Source of the DNA: Vandiemenella viatica
Lineage: Eukaryota > Arthropoda > Insecta > Orthoptera > Morabidae
Assembly (NCBI GenBank): GCA_031002005.1
Contig: CM061918.1
Location: 65,878,531-65,942,530, forward strand
Direction of reading: 5' to 3'
Length of the DNA stretch: 64,000 nt
Below, piece by piece: positions 45,451-56,665 of this stretch. Under the pieces are notes generated by a model that was given only the letters and a program-made list of their open reading frames with translations, was not told the origin of the DNA and made no database searches. Every line of letters begins with the position of its first letter. Position 1 is the first letter of the stretch. Position numbers and translations under genes: made by a program.

Positions 45451-46389
45451 GTAGGTATGGTGCAGATGAATAGTAGCTTTGAACAAGAGAGAATGAAGTG
45501 AGCAAAATGAAAACCGAAGTGTAATACCGTGTTTGAAAGCTAAGATTGGTGAAATAAATGTTGGCTGTAATAAAAGGACTCTTCTTAAGAAGCGTTGGGT
45601 GAGTCGTATTGCTACTATACAATTTGATGACCCCGGCGTGATTTAAAGTGGCCGAAGATAGTAGCCCCGGAAGTTTTAACGATATCAGAGCATGTGATTT
45701 AATTTATTTATTTATCAGTCTTGTTTCATGGAACCCTGCTGAGGAAGGCCTCTGGGATGTGAAACATGTCATGGTTAATACACAATATGAGTCATAATCA
45801 TAGTGAAAACATAAAAGAGGTTAGCAAAATTTCTATCAAAATCCAGCATTTCTTGACTAATAAACCCGAAATTTGGTTTTATCAAATAGAGGCAAAGTTT
45901 TCAATCAGTAGAATAATATTCGAAGAGTCTAAATTCAATTATTTAATCCAGAGTTGTTGTAGGTCATTTTTCCGCAGTTGATCAGTAAATGCTAAAATAA
46001 CGCCAATGCAACTATGTTTGTAACTGTAATGCCATACGCGTTTCGCCTCTTATCGTGGCATCATCAGCAACGAATCTATTTTCTGATTACTGACAACTTA
46101 CTATTTACATTAGTGATTTCCAGTTTCGTAACCACACATCTCTGCTTTTTCTCCAAAGCATGTTTCCGCTAAAGCCATTTGTCTTGGCTGCTGCATATTG
46201 GATGTAAACGTTGCGTATATTACCATGGGGGAAGGAATATATAGAGACGACGCAAGGAGCCTTCCCCACGTACTGGAGTGAAACCGGGTAGAGAGAAGTG
46301 GGGTGGGGAGGCCGCCATATTGCTCGACCGTAGAAACACGGGGAAAAGGCACAAAAACCTCAAGGGGATCATAAGACAACTGTGGCACC

Positions 46390-46690
46390 ACAATTGGAAG
46401 ATGGATTATTATGTAACTCGACGAGACAGATCAACAATGAAGAATAAGTTTTTTTGATATCGTGCTTAGTTCTCGAGATATACTGTCTCAAGAGAGAGGA
46501 GGGATGAAATTCGGAAGAAACAGTTTCCTAAGGTCAAATTTGAAAATAGATTCTTATAAAATACGACAAAATAACTCGAAAGTGAATAATATATATTTTC
46601 TATATCTCGCTTAGTTCTCGCGATATACTGCCTCCAAATTGGGGTAGTTAGGTTAGGTTAAGTCAATGATTAGAACTTAAAAAATATATA
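46390..46690. repeat. CTCGAGATAT-family repeat, copy 5
   Basis: TTATGTAACTCGACGAGACA, TAGTTCTCGAGATATACTGT and, about 160 bp later, TAGTTCTCGCGATATACTGC show two units. Confidence 0.65.
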
Positions 46691-47640
46691 TATAAAAACG
46701 AACCCTTCAAAAGACCTCATAGTTTCTGAGCTTATTCAGAAGATATTGGACTGTCAGTGCCTATGTAAATTTGCTAGCAACATCAGTGGATTTATCTTTT
46801 TACCATACGGTACATCAAAAGTCAGAAGCTTAGACGGGAGTAGTTTACATCGCGATACACATTGTGTCACTAACATAGTGCTATTGAAATTAGTAACAAC
46901 TAATAATAAATATGTAAATTGTTTGTACCCTTCTGGTACACGCCGCATTTCAACCTACTCACATTCTCATTAATATTGCCGCTACAAAATCAAACTATGT
47001 GAACCGATCTAAAAACATGAAATTCATCGCGAACTACATTTCGGGTAACAACAACGTTTGCTTCATCAAGTTTAATAGATCACACAGCAGAAATTATCGC
47101 AATTAATTTCATCGTACACTTCCAGCGTAAACTGAAACTGGACTAAAGTATGCACATTCACTGTATCGCGATGTAAACTTGACCTGCTACATTAGACTTT
47201 CAATACTTGTTGACAATAAGGTTAGCCTTTTAGGTGTAAAGTAGTAACATATGGTGATTGTATACATTACACCAACAAACATTTGAGAATGATATCATCC
47301 TATCGAGAGCAATGAATAAATTTATAGCGATAGGCTCTAATCTTGCAGTTATCAATCAAACACTTCAAGAACAATAATTACAATGTGATTTAGTTATAAA
47401 ACGTTATTCTCGTCTGTTTGTGCAACCATATGCAACACAACTTGGCATTATAAAAAACTTTGAAATATTAGAAAATGAAATGTTCACAACAGCATACACA
47501 GTGCAAACAGCCCAATGTTTTGGGGTGATTCCTATGGCCGCCAGTGGACGCCGCGCATACGCAGTAGGAGATGAGTTTTTATATGAGGTTTCGCCGATTT
47601 GGCGTTATTTCGTCTTCATATATTCCTTCCTCCATGTATA

Positions 47641-47831
47641 TTACTACTCGCTTGTTTACGATGGCCATCTTGTTTTCTTAATTTCAAGGATGGTGGCACA
47701 CACTTACAGAAAACTAGAAACAAAATAGCGAAACATCACGCTCCCGCGCAATTTCAAACTGGCGCTGTCGGCGCACCACCATCCTTCACATTAAGAAAAC
47801 AAGATTGTCACCGTAAGCAAGTGAGTAGTAA
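47641..47831. mobile_element. 191-bp MITE with about 60-bp inverted arms
   Basis: The left arm TTACTACTCGCTTGTTTACG continues as ATGGCCATCTTGTTTTC; the right arm inverted reads TTACTACTCACTTGCTTACG then GTGACAATCTTGTTTTC. Both run on into AAGGATGGTGG. The arms would fold into a long hairpin. TSD and superfamily are unresolved (TA is possible). Confidence 0.75.
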
Positions 47832-48117
47832 TTTACGCAATGTTTAAATCCAATATGCAGCAGACAAGACAAATGGCTTTAGCGGAAACATACTTTGGAG
47901 AAAAACCAGAAATGTGTGGTTACGAACCTGGAAACCACTAATGTGAATAGTAAGTTGAAAATGTTTCAATTTAAAATTAGGTTAAACATCACAGAATAAG
48001 TTTGTAATACTCAATGTAATCTTTTAAAGTAGATTAGCCGCTGATGACTCGGTGAGAGGCGAAAGCTACGAAAAAAATTGCATTGGCGTCATTTTGTCAT
48101 TTAATTTCAATTATATA

Positions 48118-48661
48118 CTGTCTCAACTGGAACCGAAATATTTGGAAAACATTTGGGACATTATCGAAAGTAGTGAGGCAAAAGAATGGCTTCTGAAAAT
48201 CTTAAAGGGAAATGAAAATAGAATAATGAAGTTAATCATAGACATTGACTTAGTCGACTTAAAACCAAGTGAACTGTTACACAGAAGGCAATTTTCGGAC
48301 GGTATGGTTACAAAAACTTCCAGAGCGATTGGTTAGTGATGAAAAAATGGAAAAGGTTGCAATAATGGCTGATAAAATACTGGATATGAATTGGCATAGT
48401 GAAATCAACTGTGGCACTATATCAGATCAATGCCCTGGTACGAGTAGTTTCACATTGGATGATCTGGGAATGAAGATTGCCGCCTTGGAAGAGAAGATTG
48501 TTGCTATTTCAGGGGGAAATCAGCTCTTACGAACAACGCGACGTAGCACCGGGCGAATTAGAAGTCACAGCCATGCTGATATAAAGTTTCATCCAGATCG
48601 GAAACATTGTTATGTATTGTCACTGAAGAGCAACCAATATTTTCTAAAGCCATGCAATTAG
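48118..48661 (+). pseudogene. Ty3/gypsy gag remnant
   Basis: The coding order is LSQLEPKYLENIWDII, KEWLLKILKGNENRIMKLI, DLKPSELLHR, then (after a frame change near 48290) WLQKLPERLVSDEKMEKVAI and MADKILDMN. These blocks match the capsid-like Gag of insect Ty3/gypsy elements. The copy has no visible zinc knuckle and about one frameshift. Its 5' LTR is not seen: the inverted arm at 48096 lies directly upstream. Confidence 0.7.
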
Positions 48662-48689
48662 ATCCCAAGAGACTTCAGATTTCTAAACA

Positions 48690-49668
48690 ATAATTTCAGT
48701 TCATATTATATAATAGGATAATAAGACCATCAAAATCACAATGAACAAGTACACTGCACATGGTGAATAAAAAGGATGGTTCTTTACGACCTTGTGGCAA
48801 CTGCAGACTATTAAATGAAAGGACTGTTCCTGACCGTTATCAATTCCAAGAGCAGAATATTTCAAGGACATTTTAAACAGGAAAAATTTTAAAAAATGCC
48901 CTAATTAAGGCTTAGTAACAAATTCTTACTACCGAAGAAGACAAACAGATGACCTCAAGAATCACCATTTTTGGAATGTATCAACTTAATGTCGCGGGTT
49001 TTGGAATAAGAAATGTTTCATCCATCTTCCAGAGATTCATCAATGAAGTCTTCCAGTGTCTGAACTTAAAATTTCCATATTTGGATGACATTTTAGTTAC
49101 TTCTACCTCGTTAGAAGAACATAAAACCCATCTTAAATTGGTTTTGGGCTCAATAAATATATATGGTCTCCGCATAAAAACAACGAAATCAGTCATGAGG
49201 ATAGAGAAAATAGAATTTCTAGTGTACCTCATCACAGCAGAAGGAACAAATTCTCTGCATAAAAAGATTCAAGCAATTCTGAATTACAAACTGCGAGAAA
49301 TAGTACATAAACTCCAAACCTTTTTCAGCATGGTTAGTTTTTATCGCTGTTATCTCTAGAATGCCGTCAAAACACAAACAGTGCTACACAATTACTTAAA
49401 TGGTGTTAAGAAGAAAGACAGAGGAAATATCCCATGTAATGAGAAAGCAAAGCAGTTGTTTGAAATATTTCAAGAAGATTTGATATCTGTGACACTTCTA
49501 ATCATTCCTAAACCAAATTTTCCCTTAGCATAGTTCACAGATGCTTCTGAATCTGCCATTGGATCAGTACTGAAAGAGAATGAAAAAGATGGATGGAAAC
49601 CTGTCGCATTTTATTCAAACAGACTCAACAAGAAACAAAAAGCTTACAGTATATATAATAGATAACTC
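48690..49668 (+). pseudogene. Ty3/gypsy pol remnant: RT and start of RNase H
   Basis: The copy starts with RPSKS, LHMVNKKDGSLRPCG and RLLNERTVPDRYQF, the usual beginning of gypsy RT. It then has stops, PYLDDILVTS (catalytic YLDD), FSMVSFYRCYL and, after two more stops, FTDASESAIGSVLKE and VAFYSNRLNKKQKAYS, the RNase H start. No protease is visible between gag and RT, so a deletion is likely. The frame is abruptly replaced at about 49668 by an unrelated LINE, and the missing RNase H part reappears at 57262. Confidence 0.82.
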
Positions 49669-51570
49669 ATATAAAACATATCGTGGAAAGGTAGATAAAT
49701 GCAGGGAAACACTAGAAGAAACGATATACAACATCCCACAAAGCCACATCAAAATCTTAGTAGGGGACTTTAACGCACAACTAGGAAGAGAAAAAGATAC
49801 AGAAAAACAGTTGGAAAATGTCCGGCTCACAAATGGACCAATCAAAACAGACAGAGATTAGTTGAACTCTAGATTCAACCTAAAACTCATGTCAACAAAT
49901 TTTAAATAGAAACCATCAAAACGGATGACATGGCGAGCATCATACTCACTCTTAGATGAGTTATAAATCGATCATGTAGCCATCTCATATCCAAACCACA
50001 GAGAAATTTTGAATGTCCAGGTTAGAAGGGGTACAAACATAGATTCTGACCATTATTTGACAAGAATTAAATTGAAGTTGAGACCACAAAGGATCATCAA
50101 AAAGAAACCACCAATTCCGAAATTCGATGCAGGCAAAATTCAACCTTCATTTACAGAAGAACTGGACAGAAAGAAATCAGAAAATTGGCAACAACTTAAA
50201 ACCAAACTGACTGAAACGGCACAAAAACTAATCCCACAGCAAAAACGCAGAAAACACCCTTGGTGGAACGAGCAATGTGACCAAACAATCAAAGGACGAC
50301 ATCAAATGGAACAACAGAAAAACAGATGACAACTACAAAGAATACCTGAAAAGTAGGATGGAAACAACAAAATTAATCAGACAAACCAAAAGGAAATATG
50401 AAAATGGGCAACTGCTCGAAATTGAGAAAGACATCCAAAAAAACAATACACGCAATTTCTAAAGAACTTTCAAAAGAAAACTCACAGGATATCAACCACA
50501 AAACCTCTGCTTTAAAAAAGAGGACGGACAATTGGCATTAAATGATAAAGAAAACTGTACAGTGCTTGCAGAGTATTTTGTAAAACTCTTAAATTGTCCC
50601 GAACCAATATAACGATTAGCACCACAATAACCTAAAGAACAAAATCCAAATTCATCACCACCTGATGAAAATGAAATTGTTAGGCAAATCAAAAGACTCA
50701 AAAACAACAAAGCAGCTGGTGAAGATGGAATCACTGCAGAGCTTCTAAAACCAGCGGGATTAAAAACTATAAAAGAGATCACAAAAATTATCCAAGACAT
50801 TTGGCAAACAGAAAAAATTCCCTTTACACAAAAAGAGAAACAGAGCAATTGTTAATAATTACAGGGGAATCTCACTGCAGTCAGTGCCATACATAATTTT
50901 CGCCCAATGTCTCCTCGATAGGGCTCAACAGCAACTAGAACCAAGGATCGGAGAATATCAAGCAGGATTTAGACCAGGTAGATCTTGCACAGAACAAATA
51001 CTCAACCTAAAACTTATCCTCAGACATCAAAGAATTTGTAGCAACCGTTTAGTCTGCACATTTGTCGATTTTAAAAAAAGCATATGACTCAGTTTCTCGA
51101 GATACATTATTCCAAATATTGAAAGAACAAGGCTTAGACCCCAAAACTCTTACTTTAATACAACAAACACTAACAGATACAAAGTCCAAAATAAAATTTT
51201 TAGGGGAAATATCAGAACCCTTCATTATTAAAACAGGAGTAAGACAAGGAGACGGACTTTCTCCGTTACTGTTCAACTGCGTCCTTCAAAAGTAATACAG
51301 GAATGCCGGAAACAAAAAACAATCCTTGGAATTGACCAGCCAATTATATTAGGCAGAGGAGAATTGAAGATAGATTTCCTAGCAATCTTAATCCGTGACA
51401 TTGCAACAGCCCCAAAACAAAACAAAAGAAAGTGGGTCTACAGATTTCGTTTGAGAAAACAGAATTTATGACCTGCAATAAAGAAACACCAAAATGCATG
51501 GAGACAAAACATGGAAAAATCAAACGAATCTCATACTTCAAGTATCTCGGCGAAAATATTACCTAAATAT
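49669..51570 (+). pseudogene. Second RTE-like LINE: endonuclease and RT, broken
   Basis: Endonuclease blocks: RETLEETIYNIPQSHIKILV then GDFNAQLG (metal-binding Asp/Asn), LLDEL-IDHVAISY and NIDSDHYLTRIKLKLRP (SDH end). Linker: HPWWNEQCDQTIKGRHQM. RT: NNKAAGEDGITAELLKPAG, EYQAGFRPGRSCTEQILNLK, CTFVDFKKAYDSVSRDTL (shifted frames), KTGVRQGDGLSPLLFNCV. The FADD box is absent: LKIDFLA runs straight into ILIRDIATAPKQ, suggesting a small deletion. ISYFKYLGENIT ends the match. Several stops and shifts. It interrupts the gypsy RNase H. Confidence 0.8.
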
Positions 51571-51625
51571 AAAATAACCAGTTATTAAAACAATCATAAA
51601 TATTACAAAACACTTTTACTTTCTG

Positions 51626-52270
51626 TAGAAAACACTCTCGGGATTCTAGCCGCGTCAAATAAAAGTCGACTGGCGACGTTTCGAGAGCCGGCACTGCTCC
51701 CATTGTCAAGCCCTGCTTAACTAACTAAAACTGCCTAGCAGACTTTGAGAACGATCGATGAAAGGCGCAAAGAGCATAAAAGATACTTTAGGGCAGAAAG
51801 AAAAATCGGCTATAGTAGAGCACGCCCTTGAAAACTGTCATGAGCCGTGCTTTGACAAGACGACACGCCTCTGCCATGCTAATAATTTTTGGGATAGTGT
51901 CGTGAAAGAGGCGATTGAAATCAGAGTTAATAACAATGTGATAAATCGGGATCAAGGACTTAACATAAGTCAAACATGGAGGCCAGTTATTAGACAATTA
52001 CGAAACACACGGGAGCGGACCATATTTGGGCATAACAATAACCGGAACATGACGTCACCAAGCAGACCCGCCCTCCGCGCGAGTTCCCCTCCTCTCCCGC
52101 CCGGTAGCCCTATATAGAGACTACCGCTAGGCAGTTTTAGTTAGTTAAGCAGGGCTTGACAATGGGAGCAGTGCCGGCTCTCGAAACGTCGCCAGTCGAC
52201 TTTTATTTGACGCGGCTAGAATCCCGAGAGTGTTTTCTACAGTGCTGCCGCCGCGAAAACGTTCACAGTT
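51626..52270 (+). mobile_element. Penelope-like element, 5'-truncated, 14-bp duplication
   Basis: The insertion is bracketed by ACTTTTACTTTCTG at 51612-51625 and 52271-52284. Its ends are inverted copies: TAGCCGCGTCAAATAAAAGT at the left pairs with the inverted sequence near 52210, and CGAAACGTCG-type motifs occur in both. Between them lies the C-terminal GIY-YIG-adjacent coding segment. An inverted partial copy at the 5' side is a known arrangement for Penelope-like elements. Confidence 0.8.
51735..52117 (+). pseudogene. Penelope-like endonuclease C-terminus
   Basis: RTIDERRKEHKRYFR is read in one frame, then LGQKEKSAIVEHALENCHEP, WDSVVKEAIEIRVNNNVIN and SQTWRPVI in another. The blocks KSA-x-x-EHAL-x-x-H and W-x-x-x-x-KEAIEI are characteristic of the GIY-YIG endonuclease tail of Penelope-like reverse transcriptases. 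A frameshift separates the two parts, and RT and catalytic GIY-YIG residues are not present. The rest of the frame is proline/serine-rich read-through. Confidence 0.8.
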
Positions 52271-52299
52271 ACTTTTACTTTCTGTTTGAGGACAAAATT

Positions 52300-54400
52300 A
52301 TTTAATAGTCTTAAAATTGCATTTTCCTTGCCTTCTGCAGCGCAAATAGATTAATAACATTTTCAAAACCTATTTCTTCGGTTTCTTCTCGCCCTTCGCT
52401 GAGCAAAGCTAGGTCGCATAACCTTTCTTGGCCTATTGTAGCTCTCAAAGACGAAAGTTTTAGTTTTGGCTTACTGAAAGATCGCTCGCAACTTGCAATG
52501 GATAATGCAATCGTAAGCATAATCTGAATGGAAATGTTCAGATTCGGAAAGACGCTCTCATGTCCTTACTGAACAATGAATTCAAGAAGCTCCTTTCTAT
52601 GTTTCCGCTTTTTTTGTGATTGTTAGCATTCGAACATCCAATATTTCTTTATATAACTGTTCTCCGTTAATATCACATTCACAGAAATTTTCAATTTTTT
52701 TTTTAATGGTCGCAATCGTCTGTGCTGTAACACAGTTTTTTAATATCTAGGAGAAATCAAAATCTGGTGTTGGTTTCATGCAGAAGACCGTACTTTTATT
52801 TCACATGCAATACGATCCGGCGATCTCTTTATAACTCGTTCCATTTCTTCCTTACCAGTCAACCTAACGTCCTTCGCATTCTCTCTAGCCATAAGTTACT
52901 TTTTTCACCTTTGACATCTTTCTATCACTACATCCCATTCCTGGCAAAGATTGAAACCTTTCTCTAGTGCATCATTAACCAAACTCCCTCTTTGTTCAGT
53001 AAAATGGCCTCTGAGGCAGCATCATAAAATTTCATGCTAGGATCCTGGAGCCATTTTTGAATATGGTCAATAGATGCTGGTACATTATTCCAAAATCCTA
53101 ACAAAATCAGAAAATCATAGAACAACATGCGATTGTATAGATGTCTTGCCCCACTTTTTGTTTCACTAGTTTGATTGCCACCGACTGTTTGTCTCCGAGA
53201 ACTATCAGCATATCTTCATGATATTTGTTAACTCGCTTAACTGCTTCAATATATGCACTCCAACTTGTTTCAGACTCTGGTTTTACAAACACAGGCGTGC
53301 CAGTCTAGAGTTTTTTCCAGCGCAGAGTGGAACGAGAAAAGATAACATAAATTCCTTCCGTAAAACTTGTCCATTATAATATCCTGCTTGCTTGCATATA
53401 CACCAACGAAAATGAGTAAATGAATATGACAATTCACAAATTTTTACAATTATTATTTCAGCTTATTCTTTTGTGAACACCAGTTCGGTGCGTAGCTATC
53501 ACAGCAGAGTTGTCATAACATTGTGAACGATAATCCTGTATATCCATACCGTTTTTATGTAGCTGTTTAAGGGTTGCATCAACTAAGCTTCCAGCGTCCT
53601 TTTGACTCATCTAGATGAAACCGATACAGGCCTCTCTAACGCGGACGAATTTCCTCTCAAAATCAACTTCTATCTATCTCACTACTTCTAGCATCTGCTC
53701 ACGATATGCATGGTCAGGAGTCAAACACGAGACCATGGTATTTTGATTTGAGAATATTTGGTAATAAAGTTTGATGAACAGTGTTTGCCATCAGATAAAT
53801 GAACTCATGTTTGAATGACCGAGCGTGATGGGTAGACGGTTAAAGTTCTGGCTTCGCATTCGGGAGAACGCGAGTTTTAATCCCCGTCCGGGCATCTAGA
53901 TATGGGTTTTCCATGGTTTCCCCAAATCACTTCAGGCGAATGCCGGGATGCTTCCTTCAAAAACGGCAGTGGCCGAATTCCTTCCCATTCCTCGTCGCCG
54001 GTCCCATCCCGCCTGTAATGACCTTACCCGTCGACGAGGCGTAAAGCAATTTAAAAAAAAAAAAAAAAAAAAATCATTTTGAATACGAGGTGAAAAGTGA
54101 GATTTAATTCCATGATGATTTTTAATCTGAGCGACATGGTTATTCATGATGGAGTCAAATACTCGTATGTCTAGGAACATTATTAATACTAGGAAATTCC
54201 TAGCATTATCGGATTCTGATCCATCACATGTATTAAGTGACTCTCTGTGACCTCGTAATGCAAGATTTTGAGTGGCAAGAAATTTTATGTAGTGAAAGAT
54301 TCTCTTTAATACTTTTACACAACTTTTGTTTTTCTGTCTCGATCTGGGTATGAAGTTCAGTACTTTCCACTTATATCCACTAGGTGAAGCACTCACGATA
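52300..54400 (-). pseudogene. hAT transposase (ZMYM1/DUF4371-like), interrupted by a SINE
   Basis: On the minus strand from 54400: LKRIFHYIKFLATQNLALRG HRESL, DNARNFLVLIMFL, MNNHVAQIKNHHGIKSHF, then a SINE (53818-54070). After it: LTPDHAYREQMLEVVR, VDFERKF, MDIQDYRSQCYDNSAVIA, SETSWSAYIEAVKRV and, at the end, IASCERSFSKPKLKLSSLR followed by GQERLCDLALLS, the hAT dimerisation segment. The order matches zinc-finger-MYM1-like domesticated and mobile hAT transposases. Several stops and shifts. The N-terminal TTF-type zinc finger is not seen, and true ends were not established. Confidence 0.8.
53818..54070 (+). repeat. Complete tRNA-derived SINE (SINE-1 reference copy)
   Basis: The head GACCGAGCGTGATGGGTAGA carries the A-box and GCGAGTTTTAATCCCC the B-box. 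The body includes GGTTTTCCATGGTTTCCCCA, GCGAATGCCGGGATGCTTCC and GTCGACGAGGCGTAAAGC, then about 20 A residues. Its flanks CATGTTTGAAT and CATTTTGAAT are a slightly altered target duplication. It interrupts the hAT transposase frame. Confidence 0.82.
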
Positions 54401-55495
54401 ATTCTTCACATTCTCATAGCCTTTCAAGTGCTTTCCAGTGGGTAAATCCATGATTGTGTTCTAAAGAAGATAGATTAACTAACTGTGAAAATATAACACA
54501 ACAGATGCAAAAAGCAGATTTTTTAGACGGGGAGTAGACTAGCCATGAGCGAGTCACTTATACACTGCGATTTCCCAGTATCTTCTTAAACCATCTGTTG
54601 ATCTTACAACTGTTATTTGTAGGCAGGAAAGGACAGAATTGATTTTCCAGTTATCTTATCAAAGCATTGAAGTCCTATATCAGGCTGTTTAATTACTTCT
54701 GGTATGATGGTAACTGGGTTCTCTGCATTATCCACCATATCACTCCCACCAACTTTTTCTCCTGCCAGAGTATTAATGTTTTCTTCAAATTCCTCAGTAG
54801 TCTCAGAAATCGTTTTTGTTGTGCCCCACCCGTCACGACAGTAAACTACACATAGCTTGGGTTAGGGGTGAGGTATTGTATATTTTCCTTTTTTAGCAAT
54901 TTGCCAAGATTCTGAACAACCTTTTTTTTTCAGTGATTACTGTGTATCTCCAATAGTTAACCCGAACCACTAGGGTTCCTCTTCATGTTTCGAACGTTTT
55001 CAAAATCAAAATTGTATTTTCACCAGGCTCATACAAGATTCCAAATTTTCAGCCTGATAAAATATTTAGAAGTGGGTGAAAATTGAGTTACAGATTTGCG
55101 ACAAAGTTAGTTACATAATTACCTAGATTGACTTGTAAATAACTATCTGTTCACATACATGTCAAACTAATAAAACATGTCAAAAAAACAAACAACCACA
55201 CACAAAGTCTCTGAACGTGCCCCTGCGCAGTTACTTACATCGGTCAGTAAGCCATATAAAATGTGTTTTACTATATCTACTAATTATGTTTGGGTCTTCG
55301 TATGTTATCTTTTCTCTCAGATTTTAGGCAAAAATATCTTTTGTTCCTGCTGAAAATACATGACAATGACACTACACATATATGGTTTATGGACATGTAT
55401 TATTTGAATATGAATAAAGTTGTTGGTTTATTTTGATTTTTAATAATATAAGTTTGCTGTGCTCGTCAGAAAATTTATAAAAATGTCTTATGAGG
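54401..55495. other. No recognisable gene; possible hAT 5' region
   Basis: AT-rich DNA upstream of the hAT frame on the minus strand. It may be the 5' part of that element. I find no terminal repeat. Confidence 0.35.
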
Positions 55496-56665
55496 AATTT
55501 TCCACCATCTACATCTACATCCATACTCTGCAATTCACAAACATTGTTGGTGGCAGAGAATGCTAAGCACCAATCTTAATTCTGCGCATTCCAATCCCGA
55601 ATAGCACGAGGAAAAAAAGAATACATAAAACCATCAGTATGGCAACTTATTTCTTTAATCTTATCCCTCCAGTTATTGCGACCCAAATAGGTTGGCGGAA
55701 GAAGTATCTCGCTGCACTGTTAGGTCATAGAATTTCGCATACCCTCCAATAGAGTCAAACGCAATTGACGTCCTCTGTCTTCCAAACTATCCCAGCCCAA
55801 TCTATGTATCAATTCTGTGACGCTTTCATAAGGGCTGTAGCAACCAGTCATGAATAGAGCGGCTCTTGTCTGCACCCTCTCCACTGAGTCAATCAGCCCC
55901 TTGCGATATGGATCCCAAACTCCACACCCAGATGCGGACACACTAGTGTTTAATACGCTATTTCCTTTGTATGAGCATTACAGTTCCTCAGAATGTTACC
56001 TATGAATCGTAATTTAGAATTTAATTTGCCTATGACGGAAGTTATGTGCAAGTCCCATTTAATGTTGCTTTGGCTGTTACACCTAGATACTTCAGGGAAT
56101 CCACCATGCCAGCAACTGAATTGTTAACTTCTTACTCGTGAGCAATCTGATTATTTTTGTTACTTATTCGCATTGGCTTTAATTTTTTGCAATTAAGTGT
56201 AAGAAGCCATTTACGGCATCATTCGGAAATAGCATTCAAATCATGCTGAATTTCTAAGCAATATGAGAGCACCTTATTTCCCTATAGATAACTGCATCGT
56301 CAGCAAACAATCGCAACCAGAATTTAACGTTGTCACCTAGATCGTTTATAAAAATTAAGAAAAGAAGTGGACCTATTACACTTCCCTGAGGAACATCAGA
56401 AGTAACATCTAGCACAGAAGAGGCTTCCACGTCAACAATGACATACAATGATCGACCAGTTAGAAAATCACGTATCCATTCGAAAATCTGATCTGATATG
56501 TTCGAATCTTTGCTAAAGGTCGGTTGTGTGGTACAGAATCAAAAGCTTTCTGAAAATCCAAGTATATTGCATCAACTTGTGAACCTGCATCGATAACTTT
56601 CATTACGTCATGGGAAAATAGGGCCAATTGAGTTTCACACGATCTCTTCTTCCAGTAGCAGTTCA
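55496..56665 (-). pseudogene. CR1/Jockey-like LINE, 5'-truncated, broken RT
   Basis: Minus-strand order: KKRSCETQLALFSHDVMKVI, DAIYLDFQKAFDSVPHNR (catalytic Asp), then SDVPQGSVIGPLLFLIFIND and LRLFADDAVIYREI (FADD intact), and after about 300 bp of broken frame CGVWDPYRKGLIDSVERVQT and TRAALFMTGCYSPYESVT. The 3' end carries a (GATGTA)-type tail on the minus strand, seen as CATCTACATCTACATC at 55506. Length about 1.2 kb; the copy begins abruptly near 56665. This family differs from the AATT-tailed CR1-like LINE elsewhere in the window. Confidence 0.82.

Larger units (their letters stand above)
45995..48096. mobile_element. Element bounded by 230-260-bp inverted arms, Penelope-like motif
   Basis: The left arm (45995-46222) and right arm (47834-48096) are inverted copies, about 85-90% alike in the inner part. 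They share words such as CCAATATGCAGCAG and AAGACAAATGGCTTTAGCGG. Each contains CTGATGA followed by GGCGAAA, and the left arm (minus strand) reads CTGATGATGCC then AGAGGCGAAACGCGT. This resembles the repeated ends of Penelope-like elements, some of which encode hammerhead ribozymes. No reverse transcriptase is present between the arms, so class assignment is tentative. Confidence 0.5.

Noticed and set aside
46110..46391. 93-codon minus-strand ORF partly shared by the inverted arm at 47.83 kb
   Set aside because: The shared part (MQQ-RQMALAET) is only about 30 codons, and an alternative frame is equally open. It is explained by the DNA repeat.
47420..47728. 102-codon plus-strand ORF
   Set aside because: Its last third is the arm of a MITE and the rest matches nothing known to me.
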